Shown here in pieces: positions 50,255 through 59,538 of a DNA stretch of 64,000 bases (position 1 is the stretch's first letter; every line of letters starts with the position of its first letter). The notes under the pieces were generated by a model, which saw nothing but the letters and a program-made list of their open reading frames with translations, made no database searches and was not told where the DNA came from. Both the position numbers and the translations under genes were made by a program. The DNA is from Parapedobacter koreensis (GTDB taxonomy: Bacteria > Bacteroidota > Bacteroidia > Sphingobacteriales > Sphingobacteriaceae), in contig NZ_FNZR01000003.1 of NCBI RefSeq assembly GCF_900109365.1, positions 434,001-498,000 of the forward strand. Reading direction: 5' to 3'.

Positions 50255-52780
50255 ATGGCACTGACCGAATATAAACGTAAGCGGGCTTTTGGGGAGACAC
50301 TTGAGCCAACAGGAGGTAAGGCGGCAACGAAAGGGTTGCTCCGTTTTGTCATTCAAAAGCATGAAGCTTCCCGGCTTCACTATGATTTCAGGCTGGAACT
50401 GCGTGGGGTCCTTAAGAGTTGGGCCGTGCCCAAAGGACCATCCCTGAATCCCGCAGACAAACGGCTGGCCATGGAGGTCGAAGACCATCCATATGACTAC
50501 AAGGATTTTGAAGGCATCATTCCCAAGGGCAACTATGGTGCCGGAACGGTAATGATTTGGGATGAAGGGACTTATGAGCCTATCGGGCAGTTCAAAAATA
50601 AAACGGCACAAGAAAACGCCTTATTGAAACAACTCAAAGCGGGTTCCATGAAATTTACCCTTCACGGAAAAAAGCTAAACGGCGAATTTGCATTGGTACG
50701 AACGAAAGGAATGGCGGACAATTCGTGGCTGCTTATCAAGCATAAGGATCAGTATGCAGCGATTGGGGATATCACCACAAATGACACGTCGGTGAAGTCT
50801 GGGAAAACGTTGGAAAAGATTGCCAAAACGCCTGCGGCGATAGTATCCATGTTGAGGAAAGCGAAAAAAGCCAGCTTCCCGACATCGCTTTCGCCCATGT
50901 TGGCCACCCTCGTAGATGTGCCTTTTGATGACGCAGGGTGGGAGTATGAAATCAAATGGGATGGCTATCGTGCTTTGGCGTTTATGAACAAGGGCAAAGT
51001 GACATTAAAGTCCCGCAAGGGCAATTCATTTGATGAACGGTTCTACCCGGTTTTGGATGCGGTAAAAGCGTGGGGTATCCAGGCGGTAGTCGATGGGGAA
51101 ATTGTCGTGGTCAGTGAAGAAGGGCTTTCCAGTTTTAATAGGCTGCAAAACTGGCGAAATGAGGCCGATGGCGATTTATTTTTCTATGTGTTTGACTTGC
51201 TTTGGTACCAAGGGAAAGACCTCACCGTGCTCCCGCTCAAGGAACGTAAAGCCATCCTGGCAACCCTCATCCCCAGCCACAACCTCATCCGTAGCGGCTA
51301 CAGTATTGCGGCCAAAGGCACGGAATTTTTTGATGCCGCCCACAAACTGGGCCTGGAAGGTGTTATCGCCAAACGTTCGGATAGCCTGTATTATCCCGGC
51401 GAACGGTCCAAAGATTGGTTGAAAATCAAGATACAAAAACGCCAGGAAGTCATTATCTGCGGATATACCAAAAACGAGGGGACATCCAAACCGTTCAGCG
51501 CGCTGTTGCTGGGTGTTTACGAGCATGGAACACTGCGCTATGCCGGCAAGGTGGGAACTGGTTTTAAGCATAGCGATCAAAAAGAAATGCTCCACTTATT
51601 TAAACCGTTGATCCGGAAAGAAAGTCCCTTCAGCAGTACACCGAATTACAATAAGCCTATCCGTTTTCGGCCCAATCCGCTGCATGCCGCTGCAACATGG
51701 CTCAAGCCTATGCTGGTGTGCGAAATCCACTTTACGGAAGTCACCGAAGATGGTGTATTCCGCCATCCGGCTTTTGTAGCGATGCGTGAGGATAAAGATG
51801 CAAAGGAAGTCGTGCGGGAAAAGGAATTGCCAGCCGCTAAGGTCTTGAAACGTGAAGGTAAGGATTTCCTTAGTCCTTCAGGCAAAACACAGGTAAAAAA
51901 AGTAGATGGCATCGAACTTCACTTTACGAATCTCGATAAAGTCTTCTGGCCGGAAGAAGGCTACACCAAACGGGATATGCTTAATTACTACCATCAGGTG
52001 GCAAAATATATATTGCCATACCTGAAAAATCGGCCACAATCGCTGAATCGCTTTCCAAATGGCATCAAGGGAGGGAGTTTCTACCAGAAAGACGTGACGG
52101 GAAAGGTGCCGGAATGGGTCGAAAAATATCCCTATAAAGCCGAGGGTGATGCGCGCAAGAAACACTATATGCTGTGCAATACCAAAGCGGCGCTATTGTA
52201 TATGGCTAATCTTGGTGCCATCGAGATGAATCCATGGAGCAGTACGGTACGTAAACCTGATTATCCCGATTGGTGCATATTGGATTTGGATCCCGATAAG
52301 GGAAATACATTCGACCAGGTTGTCGAGGTCGCCCGTACCATTCATCGGTTGTTGGATGATTTGGGGGTACCCGCCCATTGCAAGACATCAGGTGCCACAG
52401 GCATGCATATTTACCTTCCGTTGGGCGCAAAATACACCTATGAGCAATCCCAAACCTTCGCCAAGTGGGTCGCCGCTCGGGCGAATGAGGAATTGGATTT
52501 TACTAGCATTGAACGGATGACGGATAAGCGTAAGGGCAGGATATATATCGATTATCTTCAGAATAGGCCATCGGCTACACTGGCGGCACCTTACTCCGTC
52601 CGCCCCAAGCCCGGGGCTACCGTATCCATGCCCCTGGATTGGGACGAAGTAAAGCAGGGACTGAGCCCGAAAGACTTTACCATTGAAAATGCAATCGATC
52701 GGTTAATGGCAAAAGGTGATATCTTTAAGCCGGTACTTGGCAGAGGCATCGATCTCAAAAAGCTACTTAAACAGCTGTGA
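50255..52780 (+). CDS. ligD: DNA ligase D (phosphoesterase-ligase-polymerase)
   Basis: An 841-residue multidomain enzyme for non-homologous end joining. The N-terminal 3'-phosphoesterase domain (residues 1-170) carries HEASRLHYDFRLE with H36, H42 and D44 as metal ligands. The ATP-dependent ligase domain has the nucleotidyl-Lys K234 in YEIKWDGYRALAF. The C-terminal LigD polymerase domain (about 545-840) has LDLDPDKGNTFDQ as catalytic Asp residues. The order PE-ligase-polymerase differs from the Mycobacterium order and matches many Bacteroidota. Its usual partner Ku is not in this window. Confidence 0.95.
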   Translation: MALTEYKRKRAFGETLEPTGGKAATKGLLRFVIQKHEASRLHYDFRLELRGVLKSWAVPKGPSLNPADKRLAMEVEDHPYDYKDFEGIIPKGNYGAGTVMIWDEGTYEPIGQFKNKTAQENALLKQLKAGSMKFTLHGKKLNGEFALVRTKGMADNSWLLIKHKDQYAAIGDITTNDTSVKSGKTLEKIAKTPAAIVSMLRKAKKASFPTSLSPMLATLVDVPFDDAGWEYEIKWDGYRALAFMNKGKVTLKSRKGNSFDERFYPVLDAVKAWGIQAVVDGEIVVVSEEGLSSFNRLQNWRNEADGDLFFYVFDLLWYQGKDLTVLPLKERKAILATLIPSHNLIRSGYSIAAKGTEFFDAAHKLGLEGVIAKRSDSLYYPGERSKDWLKIKIQKRQEVIICGYTKNEGTSKPFSALLLGVYEHGTLRYAGKVGTGFKHSDQKEMLHLFKPLIRKESPFSSTPNYNKPIRFRPNPLHAAATWLKPMLVCEIHFTEVTEDGVFRHPAFVAMREDKDAKEVVREKELPAAKVLKREGKDFLSPSGKTQVKKVDGIELHFTNLDKVFWPEEGYTKRDMLNYYHQVAKYILPYLKNRPQSLNRFPNGIKGGSFYQKDVTGKVPEWVEKYPYKAEGDARKKHYMLCNTKAALLYMANLGAIEMNPWSSTVRKPDYPDWCILDLDPDKGNTFDQVVEVARTIHRLLDDLGVPAHCKTSGATGMHIYLPLGAKYTYEQSQTFAKWVAARANEELDFTSIERMTDKRKGRIYIDYLQNRPSATLAAPYSVRPKPGATVSMPLDWDEVKQGLSPKDFTIENAIDRLMAKGDIFKPVLGRGIDLKKLLKQL

Positions 52781-52793
52781 ATATAATCGGCTA

Positions 52794-53255
52794 TCAAATT
52801 GAATAGGCAAAATGGTGCTTGATTTCCTTCAGTACAAAGCCGCTGTTCAGCGTGCCGATATTGTGGATTTGCGATAATTTGTACTTCACGAAATCGTGGT
52901 ATTCATCCAGGCTGCCCACGTTGATTTTCAGCAGGAAATCAATCGGGCCACCCATGTGGTAGCACTCCTGTACTTCATTCATGCCTTGGATGTCCCGTTC
53001 AAACTGCTCAATGAACGTCTCGTCATGATACCGCATGGAAACCTGGCAAATCGCAGTGACACCCCGTCCAAGCAGTTTTTTGTCCAGCACGGCGACATAT
53101 TGCTTGATATACCCCCGTTCTTCTAAACGCTTGATGCGCTCATAGATCGGGGAGATCGTAAGTCCCAGATCCGCAGCCAGTTCTTTAGTGGTGGCTTTGG
53201 CATTTAGTTGCAATTTTCTTAATAATTCCCGGTCGATGTGATCGAGTTCTTCCAT
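52794..53255 (-). CDS. Lrp/AsnC family transcriptional regulator
   Basis: A 153-residue regulator. HTH residues 5-55 (LDHIDRELLRKLQLNAKATTKELAADLGLTISPIYERIKRLEERGYI) precede the ligand-sensing RAM domain (AICQVSMRYHDETFIEQFERDI, YHMGGPIDFLLKI). Lrp/AsnC proteins respond to amino acids. The gene is divergent from phenylalanine hydroxylase, 197 bases away, and is the natural candidate regulator of the aromatic catabolic genes that follow. ATG 53255 is preferred to GTG 53264. Confidence 0.92.
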   Translation of the reverse strand: MEELDHIDRELLRKLQLNAKATTKELAADLGLTISPIYERIKRLEERGYIKQYVAVLDKKLLGRGVTAICQVSMRYHDETFIEQFERDIQGMNEVQECYHMGGPIDFLLKINVGSLDEYHDFVKYKLSQIHNIGTLNSGFVLKEIKHHFAYSI

Positions 53256-53427
53256 GGCTTCCACGATTATATGATACAGCTGGTAAATTTAATGGTTGTA
53301 TTTGGTTGTGTCAAAAAAAAAGTTTGCCTATTTGTGGTTTGTTGATAAAAATTTCTTTATTCCTCAGCGCTACGTTTGCTTTAACCGTAATCTTTACTGG
53401 TGTGTTACGGAGCGGGCAAGAATTGGG

Positions 53428-53435
53428 TAGATTTG
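53428..53435 (+). promoter_or_regulatory. TAnnTTTG box of the phenylalanine hydroxylase gene
   Basis: TAGATTTG, an exact consensus match, ends 17 bases before the ATG at 53453. Confidence 0.5.
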
Positions 53436-53452
53436 TATGAAACCAACTATAG

Positions 53453-55219
53453 ATGAAAACGTACGGAAATCCGGTGCTGGAACAATTGCCGCTGCATTTG
53501 CAGCAATACATCGTGGATCAGCAATACGAACGGTATACGCCGGTGGACCAAGCGGTTTGGCGCTACGTCATGCGGCAAAATCACGCATACCTAAAAGATG
53601 TGGCTTACTATCCCTACATCCCCGGCCTGAAGAAGGCGGGGCTTTCCATCGAACGGATACCCGATTTGCAAACCATGAACGATAGCCTGCGACAGTTGGG
53701 CTGGGGAGCAGCTACGGTGGATGGGTTTATCCCGCCTGCGGCATTCATGGAGTTTCAGGCACACCGGGTGTTGGTCATCGCTGCCGATATCCGGCAGGCC
53801 GAACACATTGCCTATACACCCGCGCCGGACATCATCCACGAATCGGCGGGTCATGCACCTATCATTGCCGAGCCGGCATATGCGGCGTACCTCCGCTATT
53901 TTGGTGAAATCGGAACCAAAGCGATGTTTTCTTATCGGGATTTCGAGCTTTACGAAGCCATCAGGCATCTTTCTATCGTGAAAGAACAGCATGGTGCCTC
54001 AAAGCGGGATATTGAAGCTGCCGAATGGCGCTTGCAGGAAATACAGGGAGATATGGGCGAACCATCCGAAATGGCACTCCTCAGCCGTCTGCATTGGTGG
54101 ACGGTGGAATATGGCCTCATCGGGACGATTGACCAACCGAAAATATACGGCGCTGGGTTGCTATCGTCCATAGGCGAAAGTGCGGCCTGCATGCGTGCCG
54201 ACGTGCCGAAGCTGCCTTACTCGCTGGACGCCGTGCATTACCCCTATGATATCACGAAGCCCCAGCCGCAATTGTTCGTCACACCGGATTTCCAGCGATT
54301 GCTTGATGTGCTGGAGGCGTTTGCCGATACGATGGCCTTCCGCATGGGAGGAGTCGAGGGACTGGCTAAAGCGGTGGAATGCCGTAATGTGTGCACTGTG
54401 GAATACAGCGCTGGCCTGCAAGTGTCCGGTGTGTTTGTGCCGTATGGCAATGGCCGTGTCCGGTACGTCAAGACAGCGGGGCCTACCGCATTAGCCTACG
54501 GTGGCAGACAATTGCAGGGCCACAGCAAGGAATATCACGCCAATGGATTCGGATCACCGATAGGACGGCTGTTGGGCAGCTCCCGACCGCTGGAAGCGTA
54601 TGACGACGTGACGTTAGCGACGGTGGGGATAACGGTTGGACGGCACGCTGACCTGTTGTTTGAGTCGGGCATCCACGTGGAAGGAACGGTCGTATCGATC
54701 TTACGCAAAGATGGCAACCTGCTATTGATTTCGTTCAACGATTGCAGGGTGACCGATGAACGTGATGGAACGGTCTTGTTTAAACCCGATTGGGGTACTT
54801 ACGATATGGCCGTTGGCACAGGAATAGCCTCGGTTTGGTGCGGTGCTGCTGACAAAGATGCTTTTGAGCAAGCAGCCTTGGTGGCCAAGGAACATGCCGA
54901 GCCTCCCGTATTCGGCCCACGTCAGCTCCGGCTACATGAAATCTATGCTTCCATCCGGGAAATCCGTGAATACCGGAGGGGAGATGAAGAGCGACTAACC
55001 CGGTTATATGAAGAACTAGCCGAAGCCTATCCCGAAGATTGGCTGGCTTCGTTGGAATTGCTGGAACTCGCCCACCAACGGGGCTATTCATCATTAGCTG
55101 GCGGCATTGCGACACGCTTGCTGGCCAAGTCGCGCAACAATCCCGAACTGGAAAAATTGGTTGCCGATGGTTTACGGCTGGTTGCCAATCCCGCTAAAGA
55201 TTGGCTAATGCCCCAATAG
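53453..55219 (+). CDS. phhA: Phenylalanine 4-hydroxylase-like aromatic amino acid hydroxylase with extra C-terminal region
   Basis: A 588-residue protein. The N-terminal 300 residues are a pterin-dependent aromatic hydroxylase: iron ligands H129 and H134 in IIHESAGHAPII and E219 in HWWTVEYGL. It converts Phe to Tyr with tetrahydrobiopterin-type cofactor and oxygen. The family usually ends near residue 280-300; here about 290 further residues contain VSGVFVPYGNGRVRYVKTAGPTALAYGGRQL and a helical end rich in Glu/Leu. That region is not recognised. The catabolic genes hmgA and hppD lie 2-3 kb downstream, so it feeds tyrosine to the pathway. Convergent overlap of 15 bases with the flavin reductase-like gene. 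Confidence 0.92.
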   Translation: MKTYGNPVLEQLPLHLQQYIVDQQYERYTPVDQAVWRYVMRQNHAYLKDVAYYPYIPGLKKAGLSIERIPDLQTMNDSLRQLGWGAATVDGFIPPAAFMEFQAHRVLVIAADIRQAEHIAYTPAPDIIHESAGHAPIIAEPAYAAYLRYFGEIGTKAMFSYRDFELYEAIRHLSIVKEQHGASKRDIEAAEWRLQEIQGDMGEPSEMALLSRLHWWTVEYGLIGTIDQPKIYGAGLLSSIGESAACMRADVPKLPYSLDAVHYPYDITKPQPQLFVTPDFQRLLDVLEAFADTMAFRMGGVEGLAKAVECRNVCTVEYSAGLQVSGVFVPYGNGRVRYVKTAGPTALAYGGRQLQGHSKEYHANGFGSPIGRLLGSSRPLEAYDDVTLATVGITVGRHADLLFESGIHVEGTVVSILRKDGNLLLISFNDCRVTDERDGTVLFKPDWGTYDMAVGTGIASVWCGAADKDAFEQAALVAKEHAEPPVFGPRQLRLHEIYASIREIREYRRGDEERLTRLYEELAEAYPEDWLASLELLELAHQRGYSSLAGGIATRLLAKSRNNPELEKLVADGLRLVANPAKDWLMPQ

Positions 55220-56059
55220 TAGCACCTGCCACGCGCCTGCCATATCGCCGGCATCCAGTAGCGCTGCGGCCTTACGGTGAATGAGGTCCCTGGTGGTGGA
55301 CGTATCGTCCTCCAATGTCGCCACCCGATCGGGAATCCGTGGCACATTAGCCAATTGGGCCAGGTGATTGCCAGTAAGTACTGTGGACAGCCGGATGTCT
55401 TCCGGCAGTTGATCTACGCCGATACCCAGGTTGCGCAACGGCTTGGGGACTTCAAACAGGTTGGCTTCTATCACGCGGCAATACCAATCGCCACCTAAAC
55501 GGGCTACCAGATCAAGCTTACTCTGATTTAACTTATCGGGGCCGTCCAACAGATCTTCACGTACATGCATACGCAGTACCTCTGCCAATACCAAACTCCC
55601 AGCCCCGGGCGTATCACCAAGGGAAACCACGTTTTGCACGCGGCATTCCAGCTGCACGGGCGACTCACCCACGCGGGGCGGAGCGATCAACTCTGATGGG
55701 AGGGCGGTCACCCCTGATTTTATAAACTCATCCACACCTTCGGGGTATTCTGTGCTCGCGAGTGATTGCTGTTGCACCATGGCATAATCCACGATATTAA
55801 TAACCACCTCGGGCACTTCACGGATGTTGTTAAGTGTATGCTTTGTCGATCCATCCCGCATCCGCCTTACGGGAGAAAACACGCAAATGGCCGGGTGGTG
55901 GGATATGAGGTTGAAATAGCTGAAGGGACTTAGGTTTACCTGGCCTTGCTTGCTGATGGTGCTTGCAAAACAGATAGGGCGGGGTGCAACGGCATATTTA
56001 ATGAGATTGTCCAGCATCGGATCGTCTCCATGATAGGTTTTCAAACGGTATTTTATCAT
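55205..56059 (-). CDS. Flavin reductase-like (DIM6/NTAB) FMN-binding protein
   Basis: A 284-residue protein with a flavin-reductase-like split barrel (YAVAPRPICFASTISKQGQVNLSPFSYFNLISHHPAICVFSPVRR, then EYPEGVDEFIKSGVT and QLECRVQNVVSL). Such proteins reduce FMN with NAD(P)H or act as FMN-binding oxidoreductases. ATG 56059 overlaps the TGA of the fumarylacetoacetate hydrolase gene (ATGA), so the two are coupled. Its role in aromatic catabolism is not obvious; supplying reduced flavin is the simplest idea, and neither dioxygenase here requires flavin. Confidence 0.85.
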   Translation of the reverse strand: MIKYRLKTYHGDDPMLDNLIKYAVAPRPICFASTISKQGQVNLSPFSYFNLISHHPAICVFSPVRRMRDGSTKHTLNNIREVPEVVINIVDYAMVQQQSLASTEYPEGVDEFIKSGVTALPSELIAPPRVGESPVQLECRVQNVVSLGDTPGAGSLVLAEVLRMHVREDLLDGPDKLNQSKLDLVARLGGDWYCRVIEANLFEVPKPLRNLGIGVDQLPEDIRLSTVLTGNHLAQLANVPRIPDRVATLEDDTSTTRDLIHRKAAALLDAGDMAGAWQVLLLGH

Positions 56060-57027
56060 GTTTGGTCATCGTTTACGATTGAATTAATGAGTTTGCCCAG
56101 TCCGGTCACTTCAAGCTCCACCGTGTCGCCTGGTCGCAACCAACGGTCTTTATATAACGGATGGGTAAGCCGCGCTGTGCTATTCAATTCCAAAAAGCAG
56201 CCCGTACCGACGGTGCCCGATCCGATGATATCACCGGGATACAGTGTGGCCCCATAGCTCGCCCGCTCGATGATCTCCGCAAACGTCCAAGCCATGTCGG
56301 CTAGCCGACCCTCGGAGACTTTTTCGCCATTGACTACGCAACGCATGGCCAGATCATGGGTATGGCCTATATGTCCTTTGGGTGGCGGTACCCGATAAGG
56401 CTCCAGTTCATCGGGGGTGACCAGCCATGGGCCGAAGGCCGTGGCAAAATCTTTCCCCTTAGCAGGGCCGAGGTTGAGTTTCATCTCTTCCATCTGAAGT
56501 TTACGGGCACTGAAGTCGTTCATAATCATATAACCTCCAATATAGCTATCCGCCTCGGCGGCGGGAATGTTGCGGCCTTTACGGTTCAATACCACGGCCA
56601 CTTCCAGTTCGAAATCCAATTGGTCGAGCTGCAACGGCATGCAGGGAATATCGCCGGGCCCGTAAACCGCTTGGTGGTTGGAGAAATAAAACACGGGGAA
56701 CAGGTCAAATTCGGGAATCATCTCCAAGCCACGGTTTCGTCGTGAAGTTGCTACATGTTGCCTGAAGGCGTAGGCATCGCGGCAGGATGCCGGCCGTGGC
56801 ACAGGCGCTAAAAGCTGGGCACCCGAAAGCGGCACCACATGGGGGCTGCCATCTGCCAGCTTATTAGATGCCGCTTTTACATCGTCCATAGCCGTGTGCC
56901 CCTTTTCCAGCAGTGTGGCCATACGGGTGGGCAAGTGGTTGCCCAATCGCTCCAACGGGAAAATTCCCGTTCCAAGCACGATGCCGCAGCCTTCTTTTCC
57001 TTCCGTTAGGTATGAAACCAGTTTCAT
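56056..57027 (-). CDS. Fumarylacetoacetate hydrolase family protein
   Basis: A 323-residue enzyme of the FAH superfamily. Metal-binding and catalytic segments are visible: DFELEVAVVLNRKGRNIPAAEADSYIGGYMIMNDFSARK (acidic ligands), WTFAEIIERASYGATLYPGDIIGSGTVGTGCFLEL. Context with hmgA and hppD points to fumarylacetoacetase: cleavage of fumarylacetoacetate to fumarate and acetoacetate, the last step of tyrosine degradation. Acylpyruvase-type activity is also possible for the family. It is shorter than animal FAH, as is usual for bacterial forms. Confidence 0.87.
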   Translation of the reverse strand: MKLVSYLTEGKEGCGIVLGTGIFPLERLGNHLPTRMATLLEKGHTAMDDVKAASNKLADGSPHVVPLSGAQLLAPVPRPASCRDAYAFRQHVATSRRNRGLEMIPEFDLFPVFYFSNHQAVYGPGDIPCMPLQLDQLDFELEVAVVLNRKGRNIPAAEADSYIGGYMIMNDFSARKLQMEEMKLNLGPAKGKDFATAFGPWLVTPDELEPYRVPPPKGHIGHTHDLAMRCVVNGEKVSEGRLADMAWTFAEIIERASYGATLYPGDIIGSGTVGTGCFLELNSTARLTHPLYKDRWLRPGDTVELEVTGLGKLINSIVNDDQT

Positions 57028-57124
57028 TTGGGAATATTTCCTTGTTTGGAGTGCTATTTTGTTTTTTAATTACTGCAAATCTAATTTTTTATAGCAATAT
57101 TTATGGTTTGTTGCGCCGATTTAT

Positions 57125-57132
57125 TATGTTTG
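57125..57132 (+). promoter_or_regulatory. TAnnTTTG box of the hmgA-hppD operon
   Basis: TATGTTTG, an exact consensus match, lies 59 bases before the hmgA ATG. The divergent FAH gene starts about 100 bases away. Confidence 0.5.
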
Positions 57133-57191
57133 TACTGATGTAAAAAAGCATCAGGGACGCGCTAGCGGACTTGGTGTAAAGATAACCGATT

Positions 57192-58349
57192 ATGCCGATT
57201 TATCATCAGTTGGGTAATATTCCCCCCAAGCGACATACCGTATTTCGTAAGGCGGATGGCAGTCTTTATGCGGAAGAACTGGTATCCACGCATGGATTTT
57301 CGAGCACTTATTCGCTGGTGTACCACTGTCATCCACCCACGTTAGTCAAGCAGGTGGGCGACCCGTATTCAGTGGAACCCCGGATAGGCCGTGAACGGCA
57401 CCTTCGGCATACCAGCCTTAACGGTTTTCATATTGCTCCTGCCGATGACTACCTCCATAGCCGCATACCGGTATTGGTAAATAGCGATTTGCACATCTCG
57501 TTGGCTGCGCCGCGGCAGTCCATGGTTACCTATTTCTATAAAAACAGTCAGGCAGACGAGATCATCTTTGTGCATGAGGGAAGTGGTACCTTGAAGACGG
57601 GTTATGGGCAGATCCGCTTCGGATATGGCGATTACTTGGTCATACCACGGGGTGTCATTTACCAGTTGCATTTTGACGGACCGGATAACCGCTTGTTTAT
57701 CGTGGAATCATTTGCACCTGTCCGCACACCCAAACGGTACCGCAATGAATTTGGTCAATTGATGGAGCATGCCCCGTTTTGTGAGCGGGATATCAAACGC
57801 CCGGGTAACCTGGAGACGTTGGATACCAAAGGTAACTTCGATATCCGCATCAAGAAACAAGGGCTCATCTATCCATACGTGTATGGTAGCCATCCTTTTG
57901 ATTTTGTAGGTTGGGATGGCTACCATTATCCATGGGGCTTTTCCATCCACGATTTTGAACCCATTACGGGGCGACTACATCAACCACCGCCGGTGCATCA
58001 GACGTTTGAGACAGATGCATTTGTACTGTGCAGTTTTTGCCCGCGGATGTATGATTATCATCCGCAGGCAATTCCTGCACCGTACAATCACAGCAACGTC
58101 GACTCCGACGAAGTGCTCTATTATGTGGATGGCGACTTCATGAGCCGAAAAAGTGTAGCACGGGGCCAGATAACCTTGCATCCCGGCGGCATCCCGCACG
58201 GGCCGCATCCGGGTACGGTGGAAAAGAGTATTGGCCAGGCAGGTACCAATGAACTTGCCGTGATGATTGATCCGTTCCGGCCGCTCATGCTTACCGTGGA
58301 AGCGCTGGCCATTGAAGATCCGGCATACTACCGCTCGTGGATGGGATAA
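57192..58349 (+). CDS. hmgA: Homogentisate 1,2-dioxygenase
   Basis: A 385-residue iron enzyme that opens the ring of homogentisate to maleylacetoacetate. It has a cupin-type fold; motif stretches include FVHEGSGTLKTGYGQIRFGYGDYLVIPRG, YVYGSHPFDFVGWDGYHYPWGFSIHDFEPITGR and the metal-ligand region NHSNVDSDEVLYYVDGDFMSR ... TLHPGGIPHGPHPG. It is shorter than the human enzyme, as in several bacteria. Followed 13 bases later by hppD, an operon. Confidence 0.95.
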   Translation: MPIYHQLGNIPPKRHTVFRKADGSLYAEELVSTHGFSSTYSLVYHCHPPTLVKQVGDPYSVEPRIGRERHLRHTSLNGFHIAPADDYLHSRIPVLVNSDLHISLAAPRQSMVTYFYKNSQADEIIFVHEGSGTLKTGYGQIRFGYGDYLVIPRGVIYQLHFDGPDNRLFIVESFAPVRTPKRYRNEFGQLMEHAPFCERDIKRPGNLETLDTKGNFDIRIKKQGLIYPYVYGSHPFDFVGWDGYHYPWGFSIHDFEPITGRLHQPPPVHQTFETDAFVLCSFCPRMYDYHPQAIPAPYNHSNVDSDEVLYYVDGDFMSRKSVARGQITLHPGGIPHGPHPGTVEKSIGQAGTNELAVMIDPFRPLMLTVEALAIEDPAYYRSWMG

Positions 58350-58362
58350 TGGTTTTTTTGAT

Positions 58363-59511
58363 ATGAACTTACAAAGCAGGACTATGCAACCGACTTTTGC
58401 AGAAAAAATCGCCGGGGCGAAGGACTTCCTTCCCATCAACGGAACCGATCACATCGAGTTCTACGTGGGCAATGCCAAACAAGCTGCCCATTATTATAAA
58501 ACCGCCTTCGGATTCCAATCGGAGGCTTATGCGGGCCCTGAGACGGGTGTGCGCGACCGGGCATCCTATGTGCTGCGGCAGCATAAGATCCGGCTGGTGC
58601 TCACCACCGCACTTCATTCGGACCATCCCATCGCCGAACATGTGCGCAAACATGGGGACGGCGTGAAGGTGTTGGCGTTATGGGTCGATGATGCCACCCG
58701 GGCTTTTGCTGAAACGACTAAACGGGGAGCCAAACCTTACCAGGAGCCGCGTGTTATGGCGGATGCCCGCGGCAGGGTGGTTACGTCCGGGATTTACACC
58801 TATGGGGAGACGGTACACCTTTTTGTGGAGCGTAAGGATTATCACGGTGCTTTCATGCCGGGGTATGAACCGTGGGAGAGCAATTACCAACCATCGGAGA
58901 CCGGACTGCTGTACATTGACCACTGTGTGGGCAATGTTGGCTGGAACCGCATGGACGAAACGGTGCAATGGTACCAAGATGTCATGGGTTTTGTGAATAT
59001 CCTGTCGTTCGATGATAAGCAGATCAATACCGAATACTCGGCATTGATGAGCAAAGTGATGAGCAATGGCAATGGTTATGTGAAATTTCCCATCAATGAG
59101 CCTGCTGAAGGCCGTAAGAAATCGCAGATTGAAGAGTACCTCGAATATTACGAGGGCGAGGGGGTGCAACATGCCGCCTTGACGACAACTAACATCTTGG
59201 AGACGGTAAAGGCACTGAAGGACAGGGGTGTGGAGTTCCTGGGTGCACCGCCTGATGCCTATTACGACATGCTGCCCGAACGGGTAGGGGATATCGATGA
59301 AGAACTTGCAGCCATCCGTCGGCTGGGCATCCTCGTAGATCGTGATGAAGAAGGCTACCTCCTGCAAATCTTCACCAAGCCGGTTGAAGACCGACCGACA
59401 TTGTTTTTTGAGATTATCCAGCGGAAAGGCGCGCAAAGCTTTGGTGCCGGCAATTTTAAGGCACTTTTCGAGGCTATTGAACGGGAGCAGGAACGACGGG
59501 GCAACCTCTAA
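58363..59511 (+). CDS. hppD: 4-Hydroxyphenylpyruvate dioxygenase
   Basis: A 382-residue iron dioxygenase that converts 4-hydroxyphenylpyruvate to homogentisate. Two glyoxalase-like halves: NGTDHIEFYVGNAKQAAHYYKTAFGF and LYIDHCVGNVGWNRMDETVQWYQDVMGF; metal ligands are the His residues in YIDHCVGN and GVQHAALTT and a Glu in TLFFEIIQRKGAQSFGAGNFKALFEAIEREQ. The product is the substrate of hmgA directly upstream. ATG 58363 is used; ATG 58384 (MQPTFAEK) is an alternative. Confidence 0.96.
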   Translation: MNLQSRTMQPTFAEKIAGAKDFLPINGTDHIEFYVGNAKQAAHYYKTAFGFQSEAYAGPETGVRDRASYVLRQHKIRLVLTTALHSDHPIAEHVRKHGDGVKVLALWVDDATRAFAETTKRGAKPYQEPRVMADARGRVVTSGIYTYGETVHLFVERKDYHGAFMPGYEPWESNYQPSETGLLYIDHCVGNVGWNRMDETVQWYQDVMGFVNILSFDDKQINTEYSALMSKVMSNGNGYVKFPINEPAEGRKKSQIEEYLEYYEGEGVQHAALTTTNILETVKALKDRGVEFLGAPPDAYYDMLPERVGDIDEELAAIRRLGILVDRDEEGYLLQIFTKPVEDRPTLFFEIIQRKGAQSFGAGNFKALFEAIEREQERRGNL

Positions 59512-59538
59512 TCGGTGCCATGACGATCTACATGAACA

